Notes: generated by a model not told the origin, from the letters alone. Shown: positions 23,818 through 32,982, counted from the stretch's first letter. The stretch is DNA of 64,000 nt from Bacteroidota bacterium (GCA_025963715.1 JAOQAG010000012.1:117681-181680); one strand, 5' to 3'. A program made the numbers and translations.

Positions 23818-24543
23818 ATGTGCTACAACATTTCCATTCCATCCAAAGCAGAAATAGAAAGTTATTTTATAATCCCGCCTCACGTGGAAAGTTGGGAAGA
23901 TGGCTATCACACCATGAACGCGTTCAACTTTGAGCCGGTTCCGGTAATGACTGCCGACAAAAAAGAAACAGTACAAACATTTGATTGGGGATTGATCCCT
24001 GCCTGGTGCAAGGACGCGCAGCAAGCCAATGAATTAAAAAAAGTAACGCTGAATGCAAAATCGGAAACAGTATTTGAAAAACCTTCTTTCCGTAACTCCA
24101 TTTCGGGCAAACGCTGTTTGATCTTCATAAAAGGGTTTTATGAATGGAAAGAGATCCAAAAGAAAAAATACCCGTATTATATTCATTTAAAAGAGCAGTC
24201 TGTTTTCACGATGGGCGGCATCTACGATTCATGGCTGAATACAAATACCGGAAAAACAGTACATTCCTGCTCCATCATTACCACCGAAGCCAATCCATTG
24301 ATGGCTGAGATCCATAACACAAAAAAACGGATGCCGCTGATCTTTGATAAAACACAAGCGGATCATTGGCTGAAAAGCGATCTTTCAAAAGAAGAAATCA
24401 CAGAACTGATGCAACCCTTCGATGAAAACAAAATGGAAGCATATACCATCTCTAAATTAATTTCGTCACGCACAGAAAATGCAAATGTTGCGGCTGTAAA
24501 AAATAAATTTATGTATGCGGAATTATCACCCGGACTTTTTTAG
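23818..24543 (+). CDS. SRAP domain protein (YedK/HMCES-like abasic-site DNA-protein crosslinker)
   Basis: The start at 23818 gives MCYN, placing the catalytic Cys at residue 2, which is essential in this family after Met removal. A longer frame from 23782 would bury it. Other active-site positions are present: N79 in NAKSET, E109 in GFYEW, and H166 with R171 in EIHNTKKRMP. The length (241 residues) is normal. SRAP proteins form a thiazolidine crosslink with abasic sites in single-stranded DNA, shielding them from nucleases and error-prone polymerases. A Y-family polymerase lies 1.8 kb upstream on the same strand, with a GIY-YIG element and DUF72 between them. Confidence 0.94.
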   Translation: MCYNISIPSKAEIESYFIIPPHVESWEDGYHTMNAFNFEPVPVMTADKKETVQTFDWGLIPAWCKDAQQANELKKVTLNAKSETVFEKPSFRNSISGKRCLIFIKGFYEWKEIQKKKYPYYIHLKEQSVFTMGGIYDSWLNTNTGKTVHSCSIITTEANPLMAEIHNTKKRMPLIFDKTQADHWLKSDLSKEEITELMQPFDENKMEAYTISKLISSRTENANVAAVKNKFMYAELSPGLF

Positions 24544-24548
24544 GATGA

Positions 24549-25334
24549 TCATAATTTTAAAACGGTGATCTCCACCCTTCTGTTGCGCGTTTTTCCATCT
24601 TCCGTATTGTCGCTGGCAATGGGCTTATCAAAGCTATAACCTTTATACGTTAATCGTTTTTTTGCAACACCGTTCTCCACCAGATAATCATACACACGCT
24701 TTGCGCGCTGTACTGATAATTCCATTGCCGGTCCGCAACAAACATGCCCGCCAATCTCTACTTCCAGGCCGGGATTATCATTCATCAATTTCAGCAGGTC
24801 TTTTAAAACCGGTGCGGATTCGGGCAATAGCTCATCGCTTCCGCCGACGAAATTCAGATTTTTCAAAATTAATTTTTTACCAACTTCTAAATTAGAAGCA
24901 ACCAGTTCATTGCTTTCTGTTTTCACCGGTTCGATTTTTTTCTGCTCAAACATAATCGTTACAAGCGCGCGACGATTCTCTGATTTCCCTTTATCCGTAG
25001 CATTATCCGCCACCGGGTCACTTTCTCCAAACGGATGCATGCTGATTTTCGATTCATTTAAGTGAGCGGCAACAAAGGCTGCTTTCACTGCCCCGGCGCG
25101 TGCTTTCGCGAGTGAATTATTTGCATCTTCCGAACCATCGGCATCGCAATACGCTTTCACATCAATCGTATAGCTTACCGCATTTTTTAATACGTCCGCA
25201 ATCGAATCCAGCCATTGTTTGTCTTTAGCAGCGATGTCGCTTTTACCGGAATCAAAATGCAGTGTGCGGCTTGCCTGTTGTGCATTACAAACAATTGAAA
25301 GAAAGAACAAAAAAATAGTGGTCAGTGTTTTCAT
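24549..25334 (-). CDS. Periplasmic protein with two OmpA-like domains
   Basis: This 261-residue protein starts at the ATG ending at 25334 (MKTLTTIFLFFLSIVCNAQQ, a clean signal peptide); the frame extends further but without sense. Two OmpA-like peptidoglycan-binding modules follow in tandem: ~24-125 (LHFDSGKSDI ... GESDPVADN ... ENRRALV) and ~150-260 (LNFVGGSDELLPES ... SVQRAKRVYDYLVENGV ... NRRVEITVLKL). The second keeps the usual D/R positions that bind diaminopimelate. There is no beta-barrel, so the protein is probably periplasmic or lipoprotein-like without a lipobox. It converges with the SRAP gene, with only five bases between the stops. Confidence 0.88.
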   Translation of the reverse strand: MKTLTTIFLFFLSIVCNAQQASRTLHFDSGKSDIAAKDKQWLDSIADVLKNAVSYTIDVKAYCDADGSEDANNSLAKARAGAVKAAFVAAHLNESKISMHPFGESDPVADNATDKGKSENRRALVTIMFEQKKIEPVKTESNELVASNLEVGKKLILKNLNFVGGSDELLPESAPVLKDLLKLMNDNPGLEVEIGGHVCCGPAMELSVQRAKRVYDYLVENGVAKKRLTYKGYSFDKPIASDNTEDGKTRNRRVEITVLKL

Positions 25335-25438
25335 AGACGGGGATTTTGCATACATAACGCAAGAAACAGGGAAAAGATACAACAAACAATTTCAACGGTG
25401 TCTTTTTTTTTAAATTGCGTTATCATCATAAACATTTT

Positions 25439-25651
25439 ATGAAACGCTTCTGTTTTCTTCTCGTTTTTATAATTCTTTTTCAATCTATTCTGTTTTCGCA
25501 AACCGGAACAATTAAAGTTGCAAAACCAACGCCCCAATAAGAACATCCACCAGCTGAAAAATCAAGAAAACGTGTTGGAATAACAATTTATGCGGACGGA
25601 AATTATACATACTATTATCACTTTCCGTTTATAACAGCTTTTAACAATTAA
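25439..25651 (+). pseudogene. Small secreted-protein gene with an in-frame stop
   Basis: From ATG 25439 the frame encodes a good signal peptide (MKRFCFLLVFIILFQSI ... FSQ) and TGTIKVAKPTPQ, then TAA at 25538-25540. The same frame continues without another stop to TAA at 25649-25651, encoding a basic and aromatic-rich tail (RVGITIYADGNYTYYYHF). That suggests a 70-residue secreted protein cut by a nonsense change, or a genuine 33-residue peptide. No homologue is recognised. It occupies most of the 383-nt gap between the OmpA-like gene and the next gene. Confidence 0.4.
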
Positions 25652-25717
25652 ACGCTTACAATACTTATTATCCATGCTAAATAAGCGTACCTTGAAGCAC
25701 TAACCAAAAATTTATTT

Positions 25718-27289
25718 ATGAAAAAATTATTATTAATGACATTCGCTGCAATGTCTTTTCAACACTCATTTTCACAGGATTACACCATCACGCCCGGCAC
25801 CGAAATGCCAAAGGATGAAACCGTACAAACCACTACTACCTTTGGTTTCGACTCAACATACATCTTCGCAATGGATATTAATTACAGGGGAAAAGGAACT
25901 TCTTATTTTCTGACAAAATCGGAGCTCCATCGCTCAGAGCCGCTGTTTCATACTGAATTAGCCGACATACAGGACGACGAGCGTTACGAACAAGGTGTTG
26001 TATTGACAGATAAGATCCTCGTTTTTACCAGGAAATACGACCCTGATTCCAAATTTTTAAACCTGATCCTGAGAACCTATGATCCTGTTACCGGAAAACA
26101 GGAAGGCAGCACGATCCCACAATTCTCGTCGCTTGCATCCGATGCGCTTGGCAACAAAGCACGGAAATATTACATCAAGCTTTCGCCGGACAAGTCCAAA
26201 CTGATGATCGTATCGGAATTTCAATGGAAAGATAAGCCGCAGGAAGTAGCCGTGGACCTGTACGATACACAAACGATGAAAAAAATCTCGGCGAACAAAA
26301 TCGACGAAACTTTTGAAAGTGAGCTGATTGTCAGCAATAATTACATTGTGGATAATACCGGCGGCGTTTCTTTTTTATTCAATTACGATGTGGGTGAAAA
26401 CAGGGGCAAAAAAAGTTTGGGATTTGGCCGCATCAATGCAAATGAAAGCAAATGCAAAATGATGAGCCTTTCCATTGAAGACGAAATGAAAACAGCGCAG
26501 ATCGAATTATCGGACTACCGGCTGGATGTGGCAGACAATAACAACGTGATCATCGGCGGCGTTTACATGGATGTGCTTTCAAGAGAAGATAAAAAAGCAG
26601 ATAAAATTTCGAACGAAGGTATTTTTACCTTTTTCATCAACACTGAAAAGTTGAGTATTACTACTAAAAACCTGGATTATTTTAATGATGATGTAAAAAC
26701 AAAACTGACGTACACCGATGGACTCATTAAAAAACTGCCTTCTCAGAAGGCTTATAAATATTACGGTGCACATACGGTAAACGGTATTGTTTATTTGGTG
26801 TTTACACAACATTATTATAGCACGGAAGGCCAGGAGCTTGAAAAAGAGATCCTCGTTTCGAGATATACCAGTGGAAAACAAAGCTGGCTGCGTATTATTC
26901 CAAGAACATCGTCTTCCGCAGGAAGCTTCAGCTATTTATTCAGCGCCAATGGCTTTTATGCATTTTACGACGATAAAACAGAGTGCCTGCAATCCAACAC
27001 TGTAGAAAAATACGACACCAAATGTTACAACTACGTCGCGAGTTTTAAGCCGGTACCCTGCACGGCCGTTTATACATACATTAGTCCGGATGGTAAAATC
27101 ATCCGCAAAGAACGCAACGCTGCCGATGGTTGGTACACTTACAAAACATTGTCGTACGAAGACGATGCAAAAAGAAATACAGCATATATGAAAATGATCA
27201 AGCCGGAAGGCAAGATGATTAAGTTTGGCGCTACAACGCCGTATGATTTCATTAAAGTGATCCGGTATGATATGATCAAAGTAAAGTAG
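25718..27289 (+). CDS. Secreted protein of unknown function, paralogue of 13441-15018
   Basis: This 523-residue protein has a signal peptide ending near HSFSQ. No known domain is recognised. It shares length, layout and several elements with the product at 13441-15018: a strand with GGVYMDVL, FNDDVKTKLTY near residues 327-337, a WLRIIPR element near 398-404 and a closing YDMIKVK. The first half contains RTYDPVTGKQEGS and DLYDTQTMKKI, which look like beta-propeller blade edges. There is no T9SS tail. The two paralogues are 10 kb apart and not in operons. The function is unknown. Confidence 0.75.
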   Translation: MKKLLLMTFAAMSFQHSFSQDYTITPGTEMPKDETVQTTTTFGFDSTYIFAMDINYRGKGTSYFLTKSELHRSEPLFHTELADIQDDERYEQGVVLTDKILVFTRKYDPDSKFLNLILRTYDPVTGKQEGSTIPQFSSLASDALGNKARKYYIKLSPDKSKLMIVSEFQWKDKPQEVAVDLYDTQTMKKISANKIDETFESELIVSNNYIVDNTGGVSFLFNYDVGENRGKKSLGFGRINANESKCKMMSLSIEDEMKTAQIELSDYRLDVADNNNVIIGGVYMDVLSREDKKADKISNEGIFTFFINTEKLSITTKNLDYFNDDVKTKLTYTDGLIKKLPSQKAYKYYGAHTVNGIVYLVFTQHYYSTEGQELEKEILVSRYTSGKQSWLRIIPRTSSSAGSFSYLFSANGFYAFYDDKTECLQSNTVEKYDTKCYNYVASFKPVPCTAVYTYISPDGKIIRKERNAADGWYTYKTLSYEDDAKRNTAYMKMIKPEGKMIKFGATTPYDFIKVIRYDMIKVK

Positions 27290-27376
27290 TTGTTGGATGT
27301 TGGACTGTGTGTTAGAAATTATATTGTAAGATCTGTTTATCGAAATGCTTAATTTAAGTACAATCACTAAACAAAA

Positions 27377-27459
27377 CTGTCATCCCGGGCTTGACCCGGG
27401 ATCTCATAAATGTTAGCAGTCTCTGATTAACAGATCCCGGGTCAAGCCCGGGATGACAA
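27377..27459. mobile_element. 83-bp palindrome doublet, gene-less derivative of the GIY-YIG element
   Basis: Two 29-nt hairpins (27377-27405 and 27431-27459) face each other around 25 bp (ATAAATGTTAGCAGT and on). Read on the minus strand the inner edges are GATCTGTTAAT and TTATGAGATC, the same as the inner edges of the nuclease-bearing elements. The stems are CCCGGG/CCCGGG with loop CTTGA. It lies between the stop at 27289 and the terminator at 27546. A twin is at 50029-50111. Confidence 0.82.
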
Positions 27460-27545
27460 TTAATTTTGAAATCCTGACTTTCAAAAAGTAAAGAATAAAA
27501 TAATACAAGTATTCCGATAAGAAAGTTTCAGAACAAATAATAAAA

Positions 27546-27574
27546 AAAACCGGTGACAACAATCACCGGTTTTT
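27546..27574. terminator. Bidirectional intrinsic terminator
   Basis: AAAACCGGTGA pairs with TCACCGGTTTT around CAACAA, with A- and T-runs on either side. It serves the convergent genes ending at 27289 and 27596. Confidence 0.85.
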
Positions 27575-27595
27575 CTTTAATATAGCATTCGAAAA

Positions 27596-28558
27596 TTATT
27601 TCAATAATTCCGCAATGATCGTATCCATACTCACACCTTCTGCTTCCGCTTTGTAATTACGCACTATCCGGTGACGCAGGATCGCAGCCGCAACAGCTTT
27701 CACATCTTCAATATCCGGAGAATATTTTCCTTTGATCATGGCATTACATTTTGCACCGATCACTAAAAACTGTGATGCACGCGGGCCTGCACCCCATGAT
27801 AAATATTTATTGGAAATTTCGGCAGCATGCTCCGTATTCGGGCGGGTTTTTGAAGCCAGCTTCACTGCATATTCCAGCACATTGTCGGCAACCGGAATGC
27901 GGCGAACCAAATCCTGGAAATAAATGATCTCTTCGCCATTCAATACTTTATTCAATTCGGCTTTGTAATTGGAAGTTGTATTTTTCACCACCTGCAATTC
28001 ATCCGCTAATTTCGGATAATCCAGCCACACGTTAAACATAAAACGGTCAAGCTGTGCTTCCGGTAACGGATACGTACCTTCCTGTTCGATCGGGTTTTGT
28101 GTTGCCAGTACAAAAAACGGATTTCCCAATTCGTATCTGTTTCCGGCTGCTGTTACCGTTCTTTCCTGCATGGCTTCCAGCAAAGCAGCCTGTGTTTTTG
28201 GCGGTGTACGGTTGATCTCATCCGCTAAAATAATGTTGGCAAACAATGGGCCTTTCACAAATTTAAAATTACGGTCATCGCCCAAAATCTCGGAACCAAT
28301 AATATCCGAAGGCATCAGATCGGGAGTAAACTGGATCCGGTTATAGCTCAAACCCAACACATCCGCAATTGTATTTACAAGCAATGTTTTTGCCAGGCCC
28401 GGAACACCCACCAGCAAACAATGTCCTTTACTGAAAATAGAGATCAGCACATCTTTCACCACTTCATCCTGCCCGATAATTATTTTGCCGATCTCGGAAT
28501 TTAACTGCTTGTATTTTACTACAAAGGCATCTACTGCTTCTACGTCTGATTTATACAT
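27596..28558 (-). CDS. MoxR family AAA+ ATPase
   Basis: This 320-residue protein has a Walker A motif GVPGLAKT (51-58), the family element FTPDLMPSDIIGSEIL just after it, a Walker B motif IILADEINRTPP (~109-120) with the following TQAALLEAMQE, and a sensor-type LATQNPIEQEGTYPLPEAQLDRF (~150-172). MoxR ATPases usually work with von Willebrand A-domain partners to assemble or activate enzymes. Those partner genes (DUF58, VWA) are not visible here. It is downstream of three periplasmic peptidyl-prolyl isomerase genes on the same strand, after a 174-nt gap of repeat DNA. Confidence 0.94.
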   Translation of the reverse strand: MYKSDVEAVDAFVVKYKQLNSEIGKIIIGQDEVVKDVLISIFSKGHCLLVGVPGLAKTLLVNTIADVLGLSYNRIQFTPDLMPSDIIGSEILGDDRNFKFVKGPLFANIILADEINRTPPKTQAALLEAMQERTVTAAGNRYELGNPFFVLATQNPIEQEGTYPLPEAQLDRFMFNVWLDYPKLADELQVVKNTTSNYKAELNKVLNGEEIIYFQDLVRRIPVADNVLEYAVKLASKTRPNTEHAAEISNKYLSWGAGPRASQFLVIGAKCNAMIKGKYSPDIEDVKAVAAAILRHRIVRNYKAEAEGVSMDTIIAELLK

Positions 28559-28624
28559 AATACGGATAACGAATTTATGATCTACTAAATACTAATAATT
28601 ACTAATATACCAATCTGTGTTTGC
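28559..28624. repeat. Intergenic phrase repeat
   Basis: The string contains ACGGATAACGAA, CTACTAAATACTAAT, TTACTAATATAC and AATCTGTGTT. The same words in the same order occur at 7793-7830 upstream of another minus-strand gene. Nothing else is seen up to 28732. Confidence 0.5.
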
Positions 28625-28732
28625 TACAACACACGCAGCAAACCAATTTACATTGCAATGATGTTTTTTTAAAACTACAATTTTTTTAATTAACCGTCTA
28701 CAGACTCCGGACTAATGACTAACTACTAACAA

Positions 28733-30088
28733 CTAGTAAACCCATTTATTACTGAACGTACACGTTTTATAATCATCGGCAATGTGTACAAAATTATCAG
28801 CCAGTTTTTTCTTGATCCATACGCTGATCACATCCTGTTGTTTTTTAGAAAGCGCTGCTGCCTGGATCTTCTGATAGTCGTCTACCAGGTTGGCACGATG
28901 CGGTTCCGTACGTTTTTTCAGGTACAAAATACGGTATGCCTGTTTTCCGTCATGCGTGGTAAACGGCATAGGTTTGGTGTACTCGCCCACTTTTAATTTA
29001 TCAATGGCGAAGGCAACATTTTGATCCACCTGCCCGATCTCATCCATCGCGAAAAGCGTAGAACCGCTATACGGATTAACGATCAGACCGCCGTTGTGTT
29101 TGGTTTCTTCATCTTCCGAAAACCGTGCTGCAGCTTCCCCAAAACTGATGGTATCAGCAGCCAGTTTTGTAAATACCGTATCCAGCGATAATTTTGCATT
29201 CAACAGGTCGGTAGGCTCCACTTCTGCATAGATCAGCAAGCTGCGTGCATCCACTTCTTCTCCGCGGCGCTCGATCAGCTGAATGATAAAATAACCGTAC
29301 ATGGTTTCAAACACTTCACTCACTTCATTTTGTTTCATTTTGAATGCCTGCGCATCCCACTCCGGAACAAACTGTCCGCGCTGAATGTGCTCATACAAAC
29401 CGCCTTTGCTGGCCGATCCCGGATCTTTGGAATACAATGCCGCAAGTGTTGCAAAGCTTTCACCTTTCAGGATCCGCTGACGCAATCCTTCAATAAAATC
29501 TTTTGCTTCTTTTTTTGCTTCCGGTTTAATTGCCGGTTTTTTTACGATCTGTCCCACTTCCACTTCCGCATTGATCAGCGGAATAGAATCCTGGGGAATG
29601 TTGTTGAAATACGCTTTGATCTCGCTTGGCGTTACCGAAAGATCACTCGTGATCTTCGATTGCATTTGCTGCGCCAATAACAGGTCACGTACATTATCTT
29701 TTAAATCCGCTTTGTAATCCTCGCTGGATTTGCCGTAAAATGCTTTAAATTTTTCTTCCGATCCGAATTGCTGGATGTAGTAACGCATCCGCTTGTCGAG
29801 TTCCTGCTCCACCTGGTCTTCCGATACTTCCAAACTATCTTTTTGTGCCTGTGCCAGCAATAATTTCTGAAACAGCAGGTCTTCCAGCAACTTGCATTTT
29901 GTATTACCGTCCACAGGTTCCTGCTGCGCTACCATTTGCTGGTATTGTGCTTCCAGCTCCGATTTCAGGATCGGGTTGGTACCCACCACTGCCACAATCT
30001 TATCAATTACTTTTTCCTGTGCCATTACCGTTCCTGCCAGCAAAAATGCTACAACAGCAGTAGTAAGTTTCATTTTTAGTATTCTCAT
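28733..30088 (-). CDS. SurA-like periplasmic peptidyl-prolyl isomerase
   Basis: This 451-residue protein has a signal peptide (AFLLAGTVMAQ), a SurA N-terminal chaperone region (DKIVAVVGTNPILKSELEAQ and then helical, ~25-170) and two parvulin-like domains, ~175-275 (GESFATLAALYSKDPGSASKGG ... FETMYGYFIIQLIERRG) and ~285-390 (FGEAAARFSEDEETKHNGG). This is the SurA architecture that escorts outer-membrane proteins to the BAM complex. The start overlaps the stop of the upstream lipoprotein gene by four bases (ATGA), showing translational coupling. Confidence 0.9.
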   Translation of the reverse strand: MRILKMKLTTAVVAFLLAGTVMAQEKVIDKIVAVVGTNPILKSELEAQYQQMVAQQEPVDGNTKCKLLEDLLFQKLLLAQAQKDSLEVSEDQVEQELDKRMRYYIQQFGSEEKFKAFYGKSSEDYKADLKDNVRDLLLAQQMQSKITSDLSVTPSEIKAYFNNIPQDSIPLINAEVEVGQIVKKPAIKPEAKKEAKDFIEGLRQRILKGESFATLAALYSKDPGSASKGGLYEHIQRGQFVPEWDAQAFKMKQNEVSEVFETMYGYFIIQLIERRGEEVDARSLLIYAEVEPTDLLNAKLSLDTVFTKLAADTISFGEAAARFSEDEETKHNGGLIVNPYSGSTLFAMDEIGQVDQNVAFAIDKLKVGEYTKPMPFTTHDGKQAYRILYLKKRTEPHRANLVDDYQKIQAAALSKKQQDVISVWIKKKLADNFVHIADDYKTCTFSNKWVY

Positions 30089-30978
30089 TTAATGTATATT
30101 TCTATTTTTTTAGCATTCGCCGCATCATTATAAACGTCCTGTTTCATTTTCGTGATCAGCTCCAGCTTGCGTTTATTTAAAATGATGTTCCTGATATTAT
30201 CCTTTTCAAAGCTCAATGGCGAAACGCTGTTACGGATCTTAAATCCTTTGATGTTTAAAAAATAATTGTTCAGTGAATCCGTCACCTCCACAAAACGGTT
30301 ATTCTGTAAAAATAACTCTTTATTATAGGTCTGGATCGGTATTTCTTTTAACAGATCGTCGAACAACAACCAGGAGTTATCATCCAGGTAAAAGTTCTCG
30401 GCAAACTGGTGGCAGTAACCGGCCAGCTGCTCACGGTCTTTCATGTTATCCGATTTGTACAATTTTCTTAGCTTATCCATTTCCGGTGCTTTTTTATTCA
30501 CCTTCACATAGATCACTTTAATGATGTTGTCCTTTAACTCAAAATCGGATGGATTATTATTGTAATACTGTTCTATTTCATCATTACTCACTACCGTATC
30601 CAGCTTTTGTTTCACCAGCTCTTTTTCATACGCATACGTGATCAGTGATTTACGATAATCTTCCAGTTGTTTCTGCACATTTTTCTGCTCATCCGTAAGG
30701 TTACTTTCAGCTTTCTGGATCACCAGTGATTCGCGCACCCAGTTATCGATCACTTTTTTAAGCAGCTCCAGGCTGTCCTTAGGAGACGTACCGGCAGGGA
30801 TAAAGTTGCTCATCTCATCGGCATATAAATACTCATTATTGGCACGTGCAATGGCTGCCCTGTTTTTTTCCTGCTCGGGTTTACCGGAACAGGAGGCCAA
30901 CAGGATGAAGATCAAACCAAGTGCTGCAATTTTTCTCAATGTGTATTTATAAAAACTAAAAAAGTTTATGACGGTCAT
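30085..30978 (-). CDS. Lipoprotein, SurA/PpiD N-domain-like, no isomerase domain
   Basis: This 297-residue protein has a lipobox LLASC followed by SGKPEQEKN. The mature part is helical and charged, with VIDNWVRESLVIQKAESNL and EIEQYYNNNPSDFELKD, which resemble the chaperone part of SurA/PpiD proteins, but I see no parvulin domain. It lies between two isomerase genes and overlaps the downstream one, so a role in the same outer-membrane folding pathway is likely. The ATG at 30978 lies in a 9-bp-arm hairpin (30964-30989); a TTG ending at 30939 would give a shorter lipoprotein signal and is a plausible alternative start. Confidence 0.8.
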   Translation of the reverse strand: MTVINFFSFYKYTLRKIAALGLIFILLASCSGKPEQEKNRAAIARANNEYLYADEMSNFIPAGTSPKDSLELLKKVIDNWVRESLVIQKAESNLTDEQKNVQKQLEDYRKSLITYAYEKELVKQKLDTVVSNDEIEQYYNNNPSDFELKDNIIKVIYVKVNKKAPEMDKLRKLYKSDNMKDREQLAGYCHQFAENFYLDDNSWLLFDDLLKEIPIQTYNKELFLQNNRFVEVTDSLNNYFLNIKGFKIRNSVSPLSFEKDNIRNIILNKRKLELITKMKQDVYNDAANAKKIEIYIK

Positions 30979-31014
30979 ACGTCATAAACTTAATCAGTAT
31001 GTGCTAATTAAAAT

Positions 31015-32982
31015 TTATTTAACAGTTGCCAGTACATTTTTATCGATCGTTACCGGGTATTTTTGTTTCAATGCTTTCAACCATTCTTTTTCAAGATAAT
31101 TCTGATAATCGGCAGTTACCATTCCTTTTGAATCCTGGTAAGATTTCGGTTCCGGTTTCAATAATTTATTCACCACCACGATCACCGTTTTTTTATCTTT
31201 TTCAGAAGCAATGTTTGCCGATGTGCCCGGCGTCCAGTTCTTATCTAAAAATTCATTCTCGCCTTTGTTGAACAAGCGGGATTCGATCTGCAAATTCAAT
31301 TGTGATGTTTTATTTACTTCAGCTAAAATATCTTTATCAGATTTTTTCTTTTTCATCAATGCACGTACCTGAGCAGCGATTTTATCATCCGCGCAAGTAT
31401 AGATCACAGCATCAGCACGCTCATCCCACATGTAATTCATTTTATTTTTTTCGTAGAAATCTTTTGAGCCGGTAGTATCTTTTACCGCTTTCGACCATAC
31501 TTTTTCGTCTGTTAATTCAAACAATAAAATACCATCACGGTATTCCTGCATCAATGCTTTAAACTCCGGATATTTCTGATCCAAACGGGATTCTTCGTAA
31601 GCGATCGCCGCTTCGTCCACAAACTGTTTGTAAAACTGATTTACCACCATTTCCAGATCGGCTTTAGGGCGTTTGCTTTGGTGTGATTTGATGAAGCTTG
31701 CAAAATCAGCCTGTGTGTATACTTTATCATTAAAGTTAAACATCGGTTTGTTCATTTTATCTGCTTTTGCACCATCCCAGCGGCCGTCAAATAAAGTTGT
31801 GTCCACCACTTTGTAAAACTCATCGCGTAACTTTAAATTTTCTTTGAATTTGTATTCTGTTTTTATTTTTGCGATCAGGGAAGAACGCCCTACCTGTGAG
31901 CGGGAATCTTTACCCACTTTTTGTTTCAGGTCGTTTTTCATATCCTCGAAAGAAGCAAGCCCTCTTTTATCCACTAATTTTACAATATGCCAGCCGTATT
32001 TTGTTTTGAAAGGTTCTGAGTAATCACCTTTATTTTGAAGCGCGAATGCCGCTTTCTCAAATTCCGCTGGCATTTTATAGGTTCCGAACCAAGGTAATTC
32101 GCCGCCTTTTTTAGCAGATGCTTTATCATCGGAATATTGCATTGCCAGGTCCTCGAATTTAGCTCCTGCTTTTAATTTATTAAAGATCTCGGTAATTCTC
32201 ATGTAAGCGTTGATGGAATCTTCCGCCGTCATGTTAGGTGTGGTTTTTACCATGATGTGTGCTGCAAGCACTTCGCCCGGCGCTTTCCGGCGAGCAATCA
32301 CTTTGATGATGTGATATCCGAAACGGGTACGTACCGGCATGGAAACATCGCCAATTTTAGTATTGTATGCCATTGTTTCAAACGGATATACCATTTGCAT
32401 TGCCGGAAAAAAACCAAGGTCGCCGCCATTATCTTTTGCAGAAGGGTCGCCATCTTTTGCACTTTGACGCGCTACAGTTGCAAAATCTTCTCCCTTTAAA
32501 ATGCGTTTGCGGTATTCCATTATCTTGTTGTATGCGATCAGGGTATCTTTCGGTAACGCACTTTCACTTACTTTCACAAGAATATGCTCTGCATGAACAT
32601 CTTCCTGCATGCGGTTATAAGTTTCCTGCAATAATTTTTCGTTTACGTCTTTATCGGTCAGGTAGGGCTGTGCCAGCTGCTTGCGGTAACCAGCCAGCTC
32701 GTCTTTAAAAGATTTTGCCGTATCCAGCCCCATTTCTTCGGCTTCTTTTACTTTTAGTTTAAAGTTCACGAACAAATCAACATAGTCGTTTAAGGATTTT
32801 GCATCAGCCGTTGTTTCTTTGTTATTGTTTTTGTGGTACACATTCTCAAATTCAGATACTGTTACCTTGGAATTTCCAACGGTCATCAGTACAGCATCGT
32901 TATTTGTCTGTGCAAAAACAGTAGTCGTTGCAATAAATGCAAATGATAAAACAATTGATTTGGTTAAAACGCTTTTAGACAT
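31015..32982 (-). CDS. PpiD/SurA-like periplasmic peptidyl-prolyl isomerase with two parvulin domains
   Basis: This 655-residue protein has a signal peptide (residues ~1-24, FIATTTVFAQ) and a helical N-domain starting AVLMTVGNSKVTVSEF. Two PPIC/rotamase domains follow at ~125-235 (HAEHILVKVSES ... GGDLGFFPAMQMVYPFE ... RFGYHIIKVIARRK) and ~240-345 (AAHIMVKTTPN ... GGELPWFGTYKMPAEFE ... KYGWHIVKLVDKRG). A long C-terminal helical region of ~300 residues completes it. It is the first gene of a three-gene set with the SurA-like protein and the lipoprotein. The family assists folding of exported and outer-membrane proteins. Confidence 0.9.
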   Translation of the reverse strand: MSKSVLTKSIVLSFAFIATTTVFAQTNNDAVLMTVGNSKVTVSEFENVYHKNNNKETTADAKSLNDYVDLFVNFKLKVKEAEEMGLDTAKSFKDELAGYRKQLAQPYLTDKDVNEKLLQETYNRMQEDVHAEHILVKVSESALPKDTLIAYNKIMEYRKRILKGEDFATVARQSAKDGDPSAKDNGGDLGFFPAMQMVYPFETMAYNTKIGDVSMPVRTRFGYHIIKVIARRKAPGEVLAAHIMVKTTPNMTAEDSINAYMRITEIFNKLKAGAKFEDLAMQYSDDKASAKKGGELPWFGTYKMPAEFEKAAFALQNKGDYSEPFKTKYGWHIVKLVDKRGLASFEDMKNDLKQKVGKDSRSQVGRSSLIAKIKTEYKFKENLKLRDEFYKVVDTTLFDGRWDGAKADKMNKPMFNFNDKVYTQADFASFIKSHQSKRPKADLEMVVNQFYKQFVDEAAIAYEESRLDQKYPEFKALMQEYRDGILLFELTDEKVWSKAVKDTTGSKDFYEKNKMNYMWDERADAVIYTCADDKIAAQVRALMKKKKSDKDILAEVNKTSQLNLQIESRLFNKGENEFLDKNWTPGTSANIASEKDKKTVIVVVNKLLKPEPKSYQDSKGMVTADYQNYLEKEWLKALKQKYPVTIDKNVLATVK

